A stretch of 62,255 nucleotides of DNA from Gammaproteobacteria bacterium (GTDB lineage: Bacteria > Pseudomonadota > Gammaproteobacteria > GRL18). The translations under genes and the position numbers were made by a program. The notes under the pieces were generated by a model. The model was not told the origin of the DNA. It did no database searches and saw nothing but the letters and a program-made list of their open reading frames with translations. Location of the stretch: NCBI GenBank assembly GCA_016744395.1, contig JADGEK010000010.1, positions 1-62,255 on the forward strand, written 5' to 3'. Position 1 is the stretch's first letter, and each line of letters begins with the position of its first letter. Shown here piece after piece: positions 1 to 9,604 of this stretch.

Positions 1-70
1 GAGCAATTTCGCCTGTTTCAATAGTTACTGTGTCTTGTCCAAACTGAAATGTTTTTTTGATTGGTGTCAC
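1..70 (-). CDS. pnp: Polynucleotide phosphorylase, N-terminal fragment (runs off the left edge)
   Basis: Only the first 23 codons are in the window. The minus strand reads GTG then T-P-I-K-K-T-F-Q-F-G-Q-D-T-V-T-I-E-T-G-E-I-A, which matches the usual start of PNPase (KKFQYGQ..V.LETGEIA). A GGAG ribosome binding site lies about 10 bases before the GTG. PNPase is the phosphorolytic 3'-5' exoribonuclease of the RNA degradosome. It follows rpsO on the same strand, the standard rpsO-pnp order. The rest of the gene is outside the window, so integrity cannot be judged. Confidence 0.85.
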   Translation of the reverse strand, partial: MTPIKKTFQFGQDTVTIETGEIA

Positions 71-213
71 GCTATTTTTACTCCGTTCATTCGGCTGAAG
101 TCGTCCCTGAACTGAAACATATTCTGCTTATTTGTTATTCAGGAACATTGTGAAGAGTTTGTTGTTTTAACTTGTATCTTTATAAGATTGTATTTACAAA
201 GATAGGAGTTGTT

Positions 214-480
214 TTACTTACGTAAACCTAACTTAGAAATCAGCGCACGGTAACGTTCGCTGTCTTTGTTCTTAAGGTAGTCAAGCATTTTTCTACGCTT
301 ACTTACCATTTTTAATAAGCCACGACGTGAGTGGTGATCGTGTATATGAACTTTAAAGTGCTCAGTCAGATCGATGATTTTGGCCGTTAATATAGCCACT
401 TGAACTTCTGGAGAACCAGTGTCATCAGTGCCACGGCCGTGTTCTTTGATTAGTTCACTTTTTTGTTGTACAGAAATCAT
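214..480 (-). CDS. rpsO: 30S ribosomal protein S15
   Basis: 88 residues, one short of the common 89-residue S15, and complete from [11 protein letters not shown] to the C-terminal GLRK. Conserved S15 stretches are visible: [11 protein letters not shown], the H[11 protein letters not shown] segment and the KRRK-LDYL helix, which contacts 16S rRNA helices 20 and 22 and organises the platform of the small subunit. AGGAG sits 6 bases before the ATG. It is separated from truB by about 210 bases that contain its own promoter, and pnp follows 144 bases downstream. In E. coli S15 represses its own mRNA through a leader pseudoknot; I could not confirm such a fold here. Confidence 0.97.
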   Translation of the reverse strand: MISVQQKSELIKEHGRGTDDTGSPEVQVAILTAKIIDLTEHFKVHIHDHHSRRGLLKMVSKRRKMLDYLKNKDSERYRALISKLGLRK

Positions 481-614
481 TTTTTACTCCTAAAACATTT
501 AAGGATCAGAAAAAACAGTCATTTGTTTTAACCAATATGCTCAACTAAAGGGTTAAGGCTGTGTAACAAATGAAAAAAATTTACGTCATTGTCACAGTCT
601 TAAACAAGGCGTGT

Positions 615-643
615 ATTTTACCTTCTCAAATTGTTTATAACAA
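615..643 (-). promoter_or_regulatory. Sigma-70-type promoter for rpsO-pnp
   Basis: On the minus strand TTGTTA (638-643), a 17-base spacer and TAAAAT (615-620) form a near-consensus promoter in the truB-rpsO gap. Transcription would start near 608 and give a leader of about 125 bases before rpsO, a length compatible with leader-based autoregulation. This is pattern recognition only. Confidence 0.55.
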
Positions 644-692
644 GCAATTAATTACTAGGATTCAATTGTTTCCATTAACAGAATAAGTATTT

Positions 693-1667
693 CTACAAAA
701 ACAATAATCTTTTCGGTTTTAACCTTTGGTTTTCATCAAGAATTGCAAGACAAATCAATTGTTTATCATAGTATAATCGATAGTCATTTGACTTGATGTC
801 AGGCTGTATATCGATGGTCATACCATGCTGAATGCGAGAATACTGCTGTTCATTGATTTCAATGGCAGGAATTTGTTGAATGGCAGTATCGGTGGATAAT
901 AATAAACGATCCATACTTTCATAAAGAGAAGGATCAATGGACTGATCATCAGAAGTATCAAGTATCCCTTCGAGACTGTACTTTTCAAATAATTCGTCCA
1001 TTGTGATGGCTTGTGATAATAAAAATGGACCAGAATCAATGCGTCTTAAAGAACCAATATGCGCACCACAACCAATTTTTTCTCCAATATCTTCACATAA
1101 GGTACGAATATAGGTCCCTTTTGAGCATTGAACTTCAATCTCTATAAAGCAGTCTTTATTGACTTGAGTCTCTAAGCAATAGTTTATTAATTTGATACTA
1201 AAAATGGTAATAGAGCGAGATTTACGCTCGATTTCAATTCCTTGCCTTGCGTATTCATACAAGGGGCGACCATTATGTTTTAGTGCAGAATACATGGGTG
1301 GCGTCTGCTCTTGAAGGCCTTCAAATGAAGCGAGCAAATCCAATAATGTCTGATGATTGATTTCTGGTACAGTTTTCTCACCAATAAAATCCCCATCAGA
1401 GTCACCACTGGTGGTCACCGTTCCTAATATGCATTTAGCACGATAGCTTTTATTGGCATCCAATAAATAATGAGAGACCTTGGTAGCCTCACCTAAACAG
1501 ATTGGTAAAACACCTGTGGCTAAGGGATCAAGGCTGCCAGTATGGCCTGCTTTTTGAGCATTAAACAAACGTTTAACTTTTTGAAGTGCTTTATTAGAAG
1601 TGATTCCAGTGGGTTTATCAAGCACTAGAATGCCATTAACAAGACGGCCTTTTTTTTTACGTGCCAT
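693..1667 (-). CDS. truB: tRNA pseudouridine(55) synthase TruB
   Basis: 324 residues, close to the usual 305-320. TruB converts U55 of the T-loop of tRNAs to pseudouridine. The family signature GHTGSLDPLATGVLP is present with the catalytic aspartate at about residue 47, preceded by the KPTGITSN motif near residues 18-25. The substrate-binding segments QTPPMYSALKHNG and GTYIRTLCEDIG follow, and the C-terminal third looks like the usual PUA-like tail. The gene starts 3 bases after the rbfA stop, so it is the last gene of the rimP-nusA-infB-rbfA-truB operon. Nothing unusual is seen. Confidence 0.96.
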   Translation of the reverse strand: MARKKKGRLVNGILVLDKPTGITSNKALQKVKRLFNAQKAGHTGSLDPLATGVLPICLGEATKVSHYLLDANKSYRAKCILGTVTTSGDSDGDFIGEKTVPEINHQTLLDLLASFEGLQEQTPPMYSALKHNGRPLYEYARQGIEIERKSRSITIFSIKLINYCLETQVNKDCFIEIEVQCSKGTYIRTLCEDIGEKIGCGAHIGSLRRIDSGPFLLSQAITMDELFEKYSLEGILDTSDDQSIDPSLYESMDRLLLSTDTAIQQIPAIEINEQQYSRIQHGMTIDIQPDIKSNDYRLYYDKQLICLAILDENQRLKPKRLLFL

Positions 1668-1670
1668 TGA

Positions 1671-2126
1671 TTAGCTTTGTTTGGATGGATTGTTTTTTGA
1701 GTCACTGTTTGCTAACGAATCATCCGATTCTTCTTCAACAAATCGATCATTGTCATCTGCTATGGCATTATCAATCAATTGAGTTAATTGAGCACCACGA
1801 AGAATAGATTCATCATAACGAAACTCCAGACGTGGTACGACTCTAAGTTTTACTCGTTGTCCTAATTCATAACGAAGAAATCCAGAAGCTTTATCCAAAC
1901 CTTCACGAACTTTTTGTTTATTTTCAATTTGTTTTTTTTCGTCAGTATCAATATTTGCATTGATAATCGTATAAAAAACTTTTGCTAAACCTAAATCACG
2001 AGTCACATCCACAGCAGTAATCGAAACAAAGGCAAGACGAGGATCTTTGACCTCCCTCGTCAGCATTGTCGCTAACTCACGTTGTATCAGTTCACCAACA
2101 CGGCGACTGCGACTGAAATCAGCCAT
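1671..2126 (-). CDS. rbfA: Ribosome-binding factor A
   Basis: 151 residues. RbfA binds the free 30S subunit and helps late 16S rRNA 5'-end maturation and cold adaptation. The N-terminus FSRSRRVGELIQRELATML, the central VKDPRL..VSIT.V and the C-terminal RLEFRYDESILRG are typical of the KH-like RbfA fold. Residues after about 125 form an acidic, serine-rich tail (EEESDDSLANSDSKNN) that is often present and variable. It lies between infB (2 bases upstream) and truB (3 bases downstream), as in most Gammaproteobacteria, so the three are surely cotranscribed. Confidence 0.96.
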   Translation of the reverse strand: MADFSRSRRVGELIQRELATMLTREVKDPRLAFVSITAVDVTRDLGLAKVFYTIINANIDTDEKKQIENKQKVREGLDKASGFLRYELGQRVKLRVVPRLEFRYDESILRGAQLTQLIDNAIADDNDRFVEEESDDSLANSDSKNNPSKQS

Positions 2127-2128
2127 GC

Positions 2129-4720
2129 TTATAGTGTCCTTTTAACCTGAACACGCTCATAAACTTCAATCTGATCACCTGCTTTAACATCGTTATAATT
2201 TTTAACACCGATTCCACATTCCATACCAGATTTCACTTCCTGAACATCATCTTTAAAGCGTCTGAGTGACTCAAGTTCACCTTCATAAATCACCACATTT
2301 TCACGTAAAACACGAATTGGGCTATTACGCTTAAGTGTACCTTCAACAACCATACAACCCGCAATGGCTCCGAGTTTTGGTGAGCGGAAAACATCTCTTA
2401 CTTCAGCCAGTCCCATAATGACATCTTTAAACTCAGGTGCAAGCATGCCTGTCATGGCAGTTTTGATTTCATCTAAAATATCATAAATGACACTATAGTA
2501 ATGTAAATCGACACTTTCTGACTCAATAATCTTTTTCGCAGAAGCATCGGCACGAACATTAAAACCAATGATAACGGCATTTGAAGCAACGGCTAGTTGA
2601 GCATCAGATTCATTGATACCACCAACACCATCAGAAACAATTTTGACTTGAATTTCGTCGGTTGACAGTTTTTTTAATGAATCTGAAATGGCTTCAACTG
2701 AACCCTGTACATCAGCTTTTAATACGATATTGAGGGTTTGTACACTTCCATTTTCCATTTTGTTAAACATATTTTCGAGCTTGGCAGCCTGTTGTCTTGC
2801 CAGCTTAACATCACGATATTTGCCTTGTCGAAATAGAGCCACTTCACGTGCTTTACGCTCATTTTTAACCACAAGGACTTCAGAACCAGCGGTGGGAGTG
2901 CCTGACAATCCAAGAACTTCAACTGGAATAGAAGGGCCAGCAGATTTGATTGTCTTGCCATCTTCATCCATCATGGCGCGAATACGACCATAGTCCTGAC
3001 CAGCAATAACCATATCACCTTTACTAAGCTTGCCACTTTGAATTAGGATTGTAGCAACCGTTCCTCGGCCTTTATCAAGACGTGATTCAATCACGATACC
3101 TTTTGCTGGTCCATCTGGTATTGCTTGAAGTTCCATGACTTCTGCTGTCACAGAAATGGCATCCAATAAGTCATCAACACCTTGGCCTGTTTTAGCTGAA
3201 ACGGGCATGAACATTACATCACCACCCCAATCTTCAGGAATGACATCAAGAGCGGATAATTCATTTTTGACACGCTCAGGATCGGCAGCTTCTTTATCAA
3301 TTTTATTGACCGCGACAATAATGGGTACATTGGCCGCTTTGGCATGTTGCACTGCTTCTTTTGTTTGCGGCATGACACCATCATCAGCAGCCACAACCAC
3401 AATGACAATATCTGTAGCATTAGCACCACGAGAACGCATAGATGTGAACGCCGCATGTCCTGGAGTATCCAGAAAGCTTATCATGCCCTTATTAGTATCA
3501 ACATGATAGGCACCAATATGCTGAGTGATACCCCCTGCTTCGCCATCCGCTACTTTTGATTCACGAATGAAATCAAGTAATGAGGTTTTACCATGGTCAA
3601 CGTGACCCATAATAGTAACAACAGGTGCACGAGACACTTTTTCACCTTCAATGTGCTCTTCCATGAGATTTTCTTCAATTTCTTGTTCTTTCATAAGAAC
3701 AGGATTATGACCCATTTCTTCAATGACGATAGAAGCGGTTTCCTGGTCAAGCATTTGGTTAATGGTCACCATGCTGCCCATATTCATCATAATTTTGATG
3801 ACTTCACCCGCTTTAACAGACATTTTTTGAGCTAAATCACCCACTTTAATGGTTTCAGGCACTGGAACATCAATCACCTTAACTTCGGTTGGCATTTCAA
3901 AAGCATGCTGTGTTTCAATTTCAGGCGTATTGAATTTCTTTTTCTTGTTGCGAGAAGAATTTGCAAATCGTCCTGAACCTTTACGTTGTTTATTACCCGC
4001 AGCGCCTTTTTTTGGTGCATCTTTTGAAGCATTAAATTTAGCTTTGTCAGGGTGTCTCTTTTTAACTGCAGATAGCTTCTTTTCTTCAGAAACGACTTTA
4101 GTGGGTGCGACCTTTGGAGTATTTCTTGGCGCTTCTTTTAAAATCGGTTTAGTCTGCTTTCTTGCTAAATGCTCAATTTCACGTGTCTCTGCAATTTTAT
4201 CTTTTTGAACTTTAACCGCTTTTTCTTTTTCAAGACGTTCATCTTCCAGTTTTTGTGCTGCGGCTTTTTTCGCTTGCTCTACTGCTTGTTGAGAATCTAA
4301 ATCAGCTTTTTCTTTTGCAAGTACCTCTGATTCCTCTATTGCTTTAGCTTCTTGAGAAACGCGACGAGCTTCTAATAATTCAGCATCAGCTGATGACGTA
4401 TTTTCATCAACCGCACTTCTTTTAACATAAGTGCGCTTTTTTCTAACTTCTACTTTTACTTTACTGCTGGATTTATTCGTACTTGAAGCGGATGTAAGTT
4501 CACTTGTTGTTTTACGCTTTAAAGTGATTTTGTTCGGTGAATTTTTAGTTACTGAACCGTGTTTATCACGTAAATAAGTGAGTAATTGTTGCTTTTGATC
4601 ATCACTAATGGATGAATCAGCATTATCAACTTTTATACCTGCACTGTGCATCTGTTCAATAAGACGTTCGACGGGCGTGCCAATGGTATTGGCAAATTGT
4701 GCAACTTTTGTTTCTGACAT
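2129..4720 (-). CDS. infB: Translation initiation factor IF-2
   Basis: 863 residues, in the normal range. IF-2 is the GTPase that places initiator fMet-tRNA on the 30S subunit and promotes subunit joining. Domains in order: an IF2-N domain (residues 1-50), a long Lys/Glu/Ala-rich linker (about 60-260), a second IF2-N-type segment (about 285-335), then the G domain with GHVDHGKT (about 372-379), [12 protein letters not shown] and SAKTG, and C-terminal beta-barrel and fMet-tRNA binding domains ending in VKRTL. All GTPase motifs look intact. It follows nusA by 23 bases. Several antisense open frames overlap it but are side effects of its codon bias. Confidence 0.97.
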   Translation of the reverse strand: MSETKVAQFANTIGTPVERLIEQMHSAGIKVDNADSSISDDQKQQLLTYLRDKHGSVTKNSPNKITLKRKTTSELTSASSTNKSSSKVKVEVRKKRTYVKRSAVDENTSSADAELLEARRVSQEAKAIEESEVLAKEKADLDSQQAVEQAKKAAAQKLEDERLEKEKAVKVQKDKIAETREIEHLARKQTKPILKEAPRNTPKVAPTKVVSEEKKLSAVKKRHPDKAKFNASKDAPKKGAAGNKQRKGSGRFANSSRNKKKKFNTPEIETQHAFEMPTEVKVIDVPVPETIKVGDLAQKMSVKAGEVIKIMMNMGSMVTINQMLDQETASIVIEEMGHNPVLMKEQEIEENLMEEHIEGEKVSRAPVVTIMGHVDHGKTSLLDFIRESKVADGEAGGITQHIGAYHVDTNKGMISFLDTPGHAAFTSMRSRGANATDIVIVVVAADDGVMPQTKEAVQHAKAANVPIIVAVNKIDKEAADPERVKNELSALDVIPEDWGGDVMFMPVSAKTGQGVDDLLDAISVTAEVMELQAIPDGPAKGIVIESRLDKGRGTVATILIQSGKLSKGDMVIAGQDYGRIRAMMDEDGKTIKSAGPSIPVEVLGLSGTPTAGSEVLVVKNERKAREVALFRQGKYRDVKLARQQAAKLENMFNKMENGSVQTLNIVLKADVQGSVEAISDSLKKLSTDEIQVKIVSDGVGGINESDAQLAVASNAVIIGFNVRADASAKKIIESESVDLHYYSVIYDILDEIKTAMTGMLAPEFKDVIMGLAEVRDVFRSPKLGAIAGCMVVEGTLKRNSPIRVLRENVVIYEGELESLRRFKDDVQEVKSGMECGIGVKNYNDVKAGDQIEVYERVQVKRTL

Positions 4721-4743
4721 TATATAAATCTCCTCGCCCTATG

Positions 4744-6315
4744 TTACTTCTTGTCTTCAGTGTCTGTTTTATCAGTTGTACCTGATTCAACATTTGTTTC
4801 AGTAGCACCTTCTTCAGCAGGACTTTCGTCTGCAAACCAAGGAGCACGTGCTGTCATAATTAACTCACCTGCTTGTTTTTCATCCATTTCCTGGATTTCA
4901 AGCAAATCATCAATGGCTTGTTCAGCCAAGTCTTCCATTGAAATAATGCCTCTGGAAGCCAATTGATGAGCCAACTGCTCAGTCATACCATCCATTTCTA
5001 GTAAATCCGTTGCCGGTTCAGAATCACCTAACTGTTCTTCATCAGAAATTGCCTTGGTAAGAAGCACATCTTTTGCACGTTCTCGTAAAGCCATAACAAT
5101 TTCTTCGTCAAGGTCTTCAATTTCAAGCATTTCCTGAAGAGGAACATATGCGACCTCTTCAAGGGATGTGAAGCCTTCGTTTAAAAGAATGATGGCTAAA
5201 TCTTCATCAATCATTAAATCTTCAATTAATTGATTGAGCAAATTCTGAGTTTCTTCATCACTCTTGTTTTCGGCATCTTCAACCGTCATTACATTCAAGT
5301 CCCAACCTGTCAGTTGTGACGCTAATTTAATATTTTGACCATTTCGACCAATAGCCTGTGACAATTGAGATTCATCAACGGCAATATCCATTGAATTTTT
5401 TTCTTCATCAACGACAATCGATTTTACTTCTGCTGGAGACATGGCATTAATAACAAATTGAGCGGCATTTTCATCCCAAAGAATGATATCTACTCGCTCT
5501 CCCGCCAGTTCGTTTGAAACCACTTGAACACGTGAACCGCGCATGCCAACACAAGCACCAACAGGATCGATTCTGTCATCATGCGCCTCAACAGCAATTT
5601 TAGCACGTAAGCCAGGGTCACGTGCTGCTTTATGTATCTGGATTAAACCTTCCCCAATTTCAGGCACTTCAATTTTGAACAGTTCAATCAAATAGTCCGA
5701 TGAAACACGGCTTAAGCTTAACTGAGGACCTCTTGACTGACTGGCTGCTTCATAGAGATAACCTCTGATACGGTCACCGTTTCGAACTGGCTCTCTTGGG
5801 ATCATGTCTTCTCTTTTAATGACCGCATCGATGTTGTTACCAATATCGACAATAACGTTACCACGCTCTATGCGTTTAACAATACCTGAAAGTAATTCTC
5901 CAATGCGTTCCTGGTATTCATCAGCTACTTTCTTGCGCTCTGCTTCACGTACTTTTTGTACAATAACTTGTTTGGCTGTTTGAGCTGCAATACGACCGAA
6001 TTCAACTGAATCAATAGGTTCTTCAATATAATCACCAAAGGCGATTCCAGGATTATCATCCACAACACGAGTAAATAATACTTGTTTATCGTAGTGTTCA
6101 AAAGGTTCCGTTTCATCATCAAGGACTAACCAACGGCGGAATGTTTCATAGTCACCAGTTTCACGGTCAATTGAGACTCGGACATCAATCTCTTTACCAC
6201 TTTTTTTCTTAGTAGCAGAGGCTAATGCAGTTTCAAGGGCATCAAAAATAATCTCTTTTTCGATACCACGTTCATGTGATACAGCATCAACGACCAGAAG
6301 GATTTCTTTGCTCAT
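4744..6315 (-). CDS. nusA: Transcription termination/antitermination protein NusA
   Basis: 523 residues. NusA binds RNA polymerase and RNA and controls pausing, intrinsic termination and antitermination. The N-terminal polymerase-binding domain (about 1-125), an S1 domain (about 135-200, [16 protein letters not shown]), two KH domains ([13 protein letters not shown] and [15 protein letters not shown]) and two acidic helical repeats (about 355-500) are all visible. The tail is acidic and unconserved. The gene lies between rimP (59 bases upstream) and infB. NusA autoregulates its operon in E. coli; the promoter-terminator module upstream of rimP would suit similar control, which is inference. 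Confidence 0.97.
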   Translation of the reverse strand: MSKEILLVVDAVSHERGIEKEIIFDALETALASATKKKSGKEIDVRVSIDRETGDYETFRRWLVLDDETEPFEHYDKQVLFTRVVDDNPGIAFGDYIEEPIDSVEFGRIAAQTAKQVIVQKVREAERKKVADEYQERIGELLSGIVKRIERGNVIVDIGNNIDAVIKREDMIPREPVRNGDRIRGYLYEAASQSRGPQLSLSRVSSDYLIELFKIEVPEIGEGLIQIHKAARDPGLRAKIAVEAHDDRIDPVGACVGMRGSRVQVVSNELAGERVDIILWDENAAQFVINAMSPAEVKSIVVDEEKNSMDIAVDESQLSQAIGRNGQNIKLASQLTGWDLNVMTVEDAENKSDEETQNLLNQLIEDLMIDEDLAIILLNEGFTSLEEVAYVPLQEMLEIEDLDEEIVMALRERAKDVLLTKAISDEEQLGDSEPATDLLEMDGMTEQLAHQLASRGIISMEDLAEQAIDDLLEIQEMDEKQAGELIMTARAPWFADESPAEEGATETNVESGTTDKTDTEDKK

Positions 6316-6374
6316 ATTTTTACCTTAACAATTCCTGTAAGATTCAGTTATATATTAAAATTCAGTAGCCTAAA

Positions 6375-6836
6375 TTAAAATTTAGCGACAATATTTGCTT
6401 TATCGATATCAGAAAATGGTATCGATATGGATTCATTTTCAACATCAAATATGATGTTGTTATTTTCAATAGCAGTGATTACACCTTTAAATTTTCTTTG
6501 ACCATTTTCAAGTTGAGGACGTATGGTTTTAAACTTGACTTCTTCGCCAATAAACTGCTCATATTGTGACAATTTAAACAGCGGTCTATTTAAGCCTGGA
6601 GAAGATATTTCAAGTGAATACTCACTGGCAATTGGATCTTCGACATCTAATACAGCACTAAGCTGACGGCTCACATCAGCACAATCATCAACTCCAACAC
6701 CATTCTCTGTGTCAATAAAAACTCGTAATATTGAGTGGCGCCCTTGCGAGATAAACTCAAGCCCAACAAATTCATAATCCATCGAAGTGACAACAGGCTC
6801 TAGCAGGTTTTCTAATTGTTGTGTCTTAATTGCCAT
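6375..6836 (-). CDS. rimP: Ribosome maturation factor RimP
   Basis: 153 residues, standard length. RimP acts in early maturation of the 30S subunit. Family segments visible are LLEPVVTSMDYEFVGLEF, LRVFIDTENGVGVDDCADVSRQLSAVLDVEDPI and LEISSPGLNRPL, followed by the small SH3-like C-terminal domain. It is the first gene of the nusA-infB operon, as in E. coli, but the tRNA gene that precedes it in E. coli is absent. A hairpin terminator lies 107 bases upstream of its start, so its leader may be subject to readthrough control. Confidence 0.95.
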   Translation of the reverse strand: MAIKTQQLENLLEPVVTSMDYEFVGLEFISQGRHSILRVFIDTENGVGVDDCADVSRQLSAVLDVEDPIASEYSLEISSPGLNRPLFKLSQYEQFIGEEVKFKTIRPQLENGQRKFKGVITAIENNNIIFDVENESISIPFSDIDKANIVAKF

Positions 6837-6891
6837 TCTTGCTGTCTCTGGTCTTATTCATGGTATTTTGAAAACAATTTAATAACTATTG

Positions 6892-6919
6892 TAAGGTGTA
6901 AACTAATTAAGGTGTAAAC
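6892..6919. repeat. 12-base direct repeat, 16-base period, upstream of rimP
   Basis: TAAGGTGTAAAC occurs at 6892-6903 and again, exact, at 6908-6919, separated by 4 bases. On the minus strand each copy contains TTTACA, which resembles a -35 element; with TACAAT (minus, at about 6887-6892) the upstream copy gives a promoter-like pair with a 19-base spacer. It could therefore be a tandem operator or part of the rimP promoter. Confidence 0.5.
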
Positions 6920-6941
6920 GTTAAAAATAATCTTACACAAA

Positions 6942-6963
6942 TAAAAAATGGGCCAAAGGCCCA
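6942..6963 (-). terminator. Intrinsic terminator upstream of rimP
   Basis: On the minus strand TGGGCC-TTT-GGCCCA (6949-6963) is followed directly by six T. The stem is all G-C/C-G except the closing pair and the loop is three bases, so it is a strong Rho-independent terminator in that direction. It ends either an independent small RNA started at about 7116, or a leader transcript of rimP-nusA-infB, or the transcript of the HPP-CBS gene. Confidence 0.75.
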
Positions 6964-7116
6964 CTCTAAAATATCCATTCATCCCATTAAAACGAAATAG
7001 GAATGAATGGAATGGAAGATAATGTTGTTATCTTCCAATGAATACGATAAATAAATAGAAATATAAAGAAATAAGCAATAAAAAGTCACTTCTTTTATAT
7101 GGCCTGTTATTTATTT
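6943..7116 (-). ncRNA. Candidate small RNA or attenuated leader of the rimP-nusA operon
   Basis: The interval runs from the start site predicted by a near-consensus promoter to an intrinsic terminator, about 174 bases. From its 5' end it has an A/U-rich single-stranded part, a hairpin with a 9-base perfect stem GGAAGATAA/TTATCTTCC (7014-7036), a hairpin with an 11-base stem containing one mismatch (6975-6985 with 7000-7010), then the terminator. No coding frame with a proper ribosome binding site is present. I do not recognise a known RNA family. A GGCCA near the 5' end (7100-7104) could pair with the UGGCC of the terminator arm, which would allow an antiterminated form; that is speculation. 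Confidence 0.4.
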
Positions 7117-7122
7117 GGCTAG

Positions 7123-7151
7123 ATTATAGGGGCATATTACATGCATAGCAA
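7123..7151 (-). promoter_or_regulatory. Strong sigma-70-type promoter, orphan, upstream of rimP
   Basis: The minus strand reads TTGCTA (7146-7151), a 17-base spacer, then a perfect TATAAT (7123-7128). The predicted start is near 7116. It points at rimP, 280 bases away, with an intrinsic terminator in between. Confidence 0.6.
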
Positions 7152-7281
7152 GCTCTTTATGACTAAAGTACCGACTCACTTTATAAGGCAACAGCTCAGA
7201 GAGTAAAGAATAAACATTAATCCATAAAAATTGCCTATAAATCAATTATGGCAAGGAGTTTATTATCGTTTAACAATACAG

Positions 7282-8463
7282 CTAAACAGTGACATTTTGA
7301 AAAGCCAACAATAGGTTTTTAGGGGTTATAATGCCACAAATCTTATCTTCAGCATTCACCACAGGAATATGATGAATATGGTGTGTATAAAAAATTTCAA
7401 AGAGTTCAAGAATATGGGCATTCTCATCAATTGTGACTGCAGGCTTAGCCATTAAATGACCAGCATATTCAGGTTTATGAGTATGACTACTATTTGTTTT
7501 TAAAACAAATTCAGACAGTTGTGCAATAATATTTGAGTTTGAGTTTGAATTAACTGAAATCTGATTCAAAAAATCATCCATACTAATAACGCCCAGCACA
7601 TAGCCCGCTTTATCTGTCACTGGAAAGGCATGCACACGATTTTCAATAAGAAGTTTCCATACCTGTTCAATATCCGTATCATAATCAACGCTAATGACAT
7701 TTTCAGTCATAATGTCACGACATAAGATTTCACCCATTTTTTTCTTATGGGTATGCATGAGAGAGAGATTAAATATTTTATTTAAATCATCCTCTGACAC
7801 ATCCACAAATACATCCAAATCAGTTAATGCGTCATGTAAATCTGAGCGATGTATGAGGTTAGGACGGTTAATTGATTCACTATTACTGGCTTTTGGCCCA
7901 CTTAGAGGGGAATCCTTTTGCTTTAACACATCTCGAATACCATTCGGATAGCAACGATTAGGAATCAAATTATTAATAATCAAAGCCCAGATCAGCATAA
8001 CAATGATATTTAAAACAATTGGAGTGAGCATATACATATAACCCAGCTCAGTTATTGCACTTCCTCCCACAACAGCGGTGAGTGCTGTGGCACCGCCTGG
8101 TGGATGCAGGCAACGAGTAATATACATAATAAAAATAGCTAAGGATACAGCGATAGCAGAGGCCATAACAGGATCAGAAATTAATTTAGCCACACTGATG
8201 CCCACAAAGGCTGAAAACAGGTGGCCTGCGGCAAAAGACCAGGGCTGAGACAGTGGCCCCTTAGGTACAGCAAATAGTAAAACTGCTGAAGCACCCATTG
8301 ATGCCACAACCCAGGGTAAAGATTCCTGGTCTAAAAAAAACTGACTAATGGCCATAATAAGACCAATACCAACCAATCCAGCAATCGCTGAAATAGCCTT
8401 TTCTTGCACAGAAACCGTCGAAGAGCCAGGTCCAAAGAGCCTTAAAATATTTCGTAAAATCAT
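7282..8463 (-). CDS. HPP family membrane protein with a CBS domain pair
   Basis: 393 residues. The first about 165 residues form the HPP integral membrane domain: several hydrophobic helices and the family signature around residues 118-135 (TRCLHPPGGATALTAVVGG). Residues about 245-390 are two CBS motifs (CRDIMTENVISVDYDTDI... and HLMAKPAVTIDENAH...), a module that usually binds adenine nucleotides. HPP proteins have been linked to nitrite transport in plastids, but the bacterial substrate here is unknown. It is a single gene, divergent from the HDOD gene. A TTGACT/TAAAAT pair at 8539-8565 with a short 15-base spacer may be its promoter. Confidence 0.85.
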   Translation of the reverse strand: MILRNILRLFGPGSSTVSVQEKAISAIAGLVGIGLIMAISQFFLDQESLPWVVASMGASAVLLFAVPKGPLSQPWSFAAGHLFSAFVGISVAKLISDPVMASAIAVSLAIFIMYITRCLHPPGGATALTAVVGGSAITELGYMYMLTPIVLNIIVMLIWALIINNLIPNRCYPNGIRDVLKQKDSPLSGPKASNSESINRPNLIHRSDLHDALTDLDVFVDVSEDDLNKIFNLSLMHTHKKKMGEILCRDIMTENVISVDYDTDIEQVWKLLIENRVHAFPVTDKAGYVLGVISMDDFLNQISVNSNSNSNIIAQLSEFVLKTNSSHTHKPEYAGHLMAKPAVTIDENAHILELFEIFYTHHIHHIPVVNAEDKICGIITPKNLLLAFQNVTV

Positions 8464-8581
8464 AATATACTTCTATTTAACTTTAAATTTCCCCCCACAT
8501 AATTTGGAATTTTATGTTGCCAAAACGATGGGTGCTAAATTTTAGTTAATCTGTTATTTAGTCAAACAAAAAAAAAATAAG

Positions 8582-8590
8582 TGCTATAGT
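8582..8590 (+). promoter_or_regulatory. Extended -10 promoter candidate for the HDOD gene
   Basis: TGCTATAGT is an extended -10 element about 78 bases upstream of the HDOD start. No good -35 is seen at 17 bases; a run of ten A lies just upstream. It overlaps the region that must also serve the divergent HPP-CBS gene. Confidence 0.35.
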
Positions 8591-8668
8591 CAAGTAAGAC
8601 AATACAAAATTACTCAATAGCGATGCTGAGTATACGTTTCATTTCATAAAATTAAGCAGTGAATATAA

Positions 8669-9604
8669 ATGACCGAAATTGACCTTATCATTAACCAGTT
8701 TATTCTTGAAGAAGGTAAATTATACACTTTACCCGAACTCTATCACCAATTAGAGAAAAAAATTCTTTCTAATACGGCGACTATTGATGAGATTGGAGAA
8801 ATTATTAGTACTGATGCCACACTCAGTGCAAAAATACTAAAAATTGCCAATAGTCCTTTGTATGGTTTTCGGGCTGAAGTAGCCACATTAAATCGAGCGC
8901 TTAATCTTGTCGGAGTGCAAGAAGTTAAAAATCTCATTTTATTGGATTCGCTGGCAGGTAAATTTAACGATGCCAGTCAATGTAAAGTGGTTAAAATGGA
9001 AGAGTTCTGGCGTAGGTCTGTTTATCTCGCACTTATTTCTAAACGATTATCAAAAAGATTAAAGCACCCTGATACTGATCGACTGTTCATTTCTGCTATT
9101 ATGAGTCGTCTGGGACAACTGGTTTGTTGTTCTATTCGATCTGACGAAGTCTCTCAGGTGGCCAAAGAGTACTCAAAAAATCCTGATAAAATTGAATTTG
9201 ACATCGAAAATAAGCATTTGGGTTTTACTTACAACGAAGTAAGTGCAAAAATACTGGAACATTGGAAAGTACCTAAAGAGATCATTATTAGTCTTCGATA
9301 CCTTCATGCACCGCACTCTGCACCAGCAGAGGTTAATAATACATATTTGACTGATATCGCTATTTTAAATATAGCGACTATTTATAGTGGCATTTTAGAA
9401 CAAGATGATTTAAGTAGCGAATTAAATGAACAGGGCGAGCCTGCCGTTATATCAGCTGATGTATACTTAGCTAAAGTGAAACCTGAAATCAATAACTTGC
9501 TTAAGGTTGACCAAACAACTATTGAAGATATTTTATTTGAAATAGAAATAGATGCACTTGAAATTTTAGGAATTATATTCCCAAACTCTAATCTCATCTA
9601 TTAA
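8669..9604 (+). CDS. HDOD domain protein
   Basis: 311 residues. HDOD is a catalytically dead relative of HD phosphohydrolases used in signalling and chemotaxis regulators. Residues about 15-215 match the domain: ISTDATLSAKILKIANSPLYG, then LNRALNLVGVQEVKNLIL, and a region where HD proteins carry metal ligands but this one does not. Residues 215-311 are helical and acidic with no recognised motif. There is no receiver or output domain, so it is a stand-alone HDOD protein. The large unknown protein follows 126 bases downstream on the same strand; a link between the two is possible but not shown. Confidence 0.85.
   Translation: MTEIDLIINQFILEEGKLYTLPELYHQLEKKILSNTATIDEIGEIISTDATLSAKILKIANSPLYGFRAEVATLNRALNLVGVQEVKNLILLDSLAGKFNDASQCKVVKMEEFWRRSVYLALISKRLSKRLKHPDTDRLFISAIMSRLGQLVCCSIRSDEVSQVAKEYSKNPDKIEFDIENKHLGFTYNEVSAKILEHWKVPKEIIISLRYLHAPHSAPAEVNNTYLTDIAILNIATIYSGILEQDDLSSELNEQGEPAVISADVYLAKVKPEINNLLKVDQTTIEDILFEIEIDALEILGIIFPNSNLIY

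Larger units (their letters stand above)
6837..7281. other. Gene-free 445-base region upstream of rimP
   Basis: I see no protein gene and no tRNA here. It contains, read on the minus strand, a strong promoter (7123-7151), two perfect or near-perfect hairpins (7014-7036 and 6975-7010), an intrinsic terminator (6942-6963) and a 12-base direct repeat (6892-6919) just ahead of rimP. The stretch 7152-7281 after the HPP-CBS gene shows nothing I can assign. A frame of 36 codons starting with GTG inside the putative transcript has no properly spaced ribosome binding site and looks like chance. Confidence 0.6.

Noticed and set aside
2688-4208. Several long plus-strand open frames inside infB.
   Set aside because: They are antisense to a conserved gene and their translations show no recognisable family; they arise from the codon bias of infB.
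6837-7281. A tRNA gene expected upstream of rimP, as in E. coli (metY).
   Set aside because: No cloverleaf or CCA end is visible; the hairpins are too long and unlike tRNA arms.
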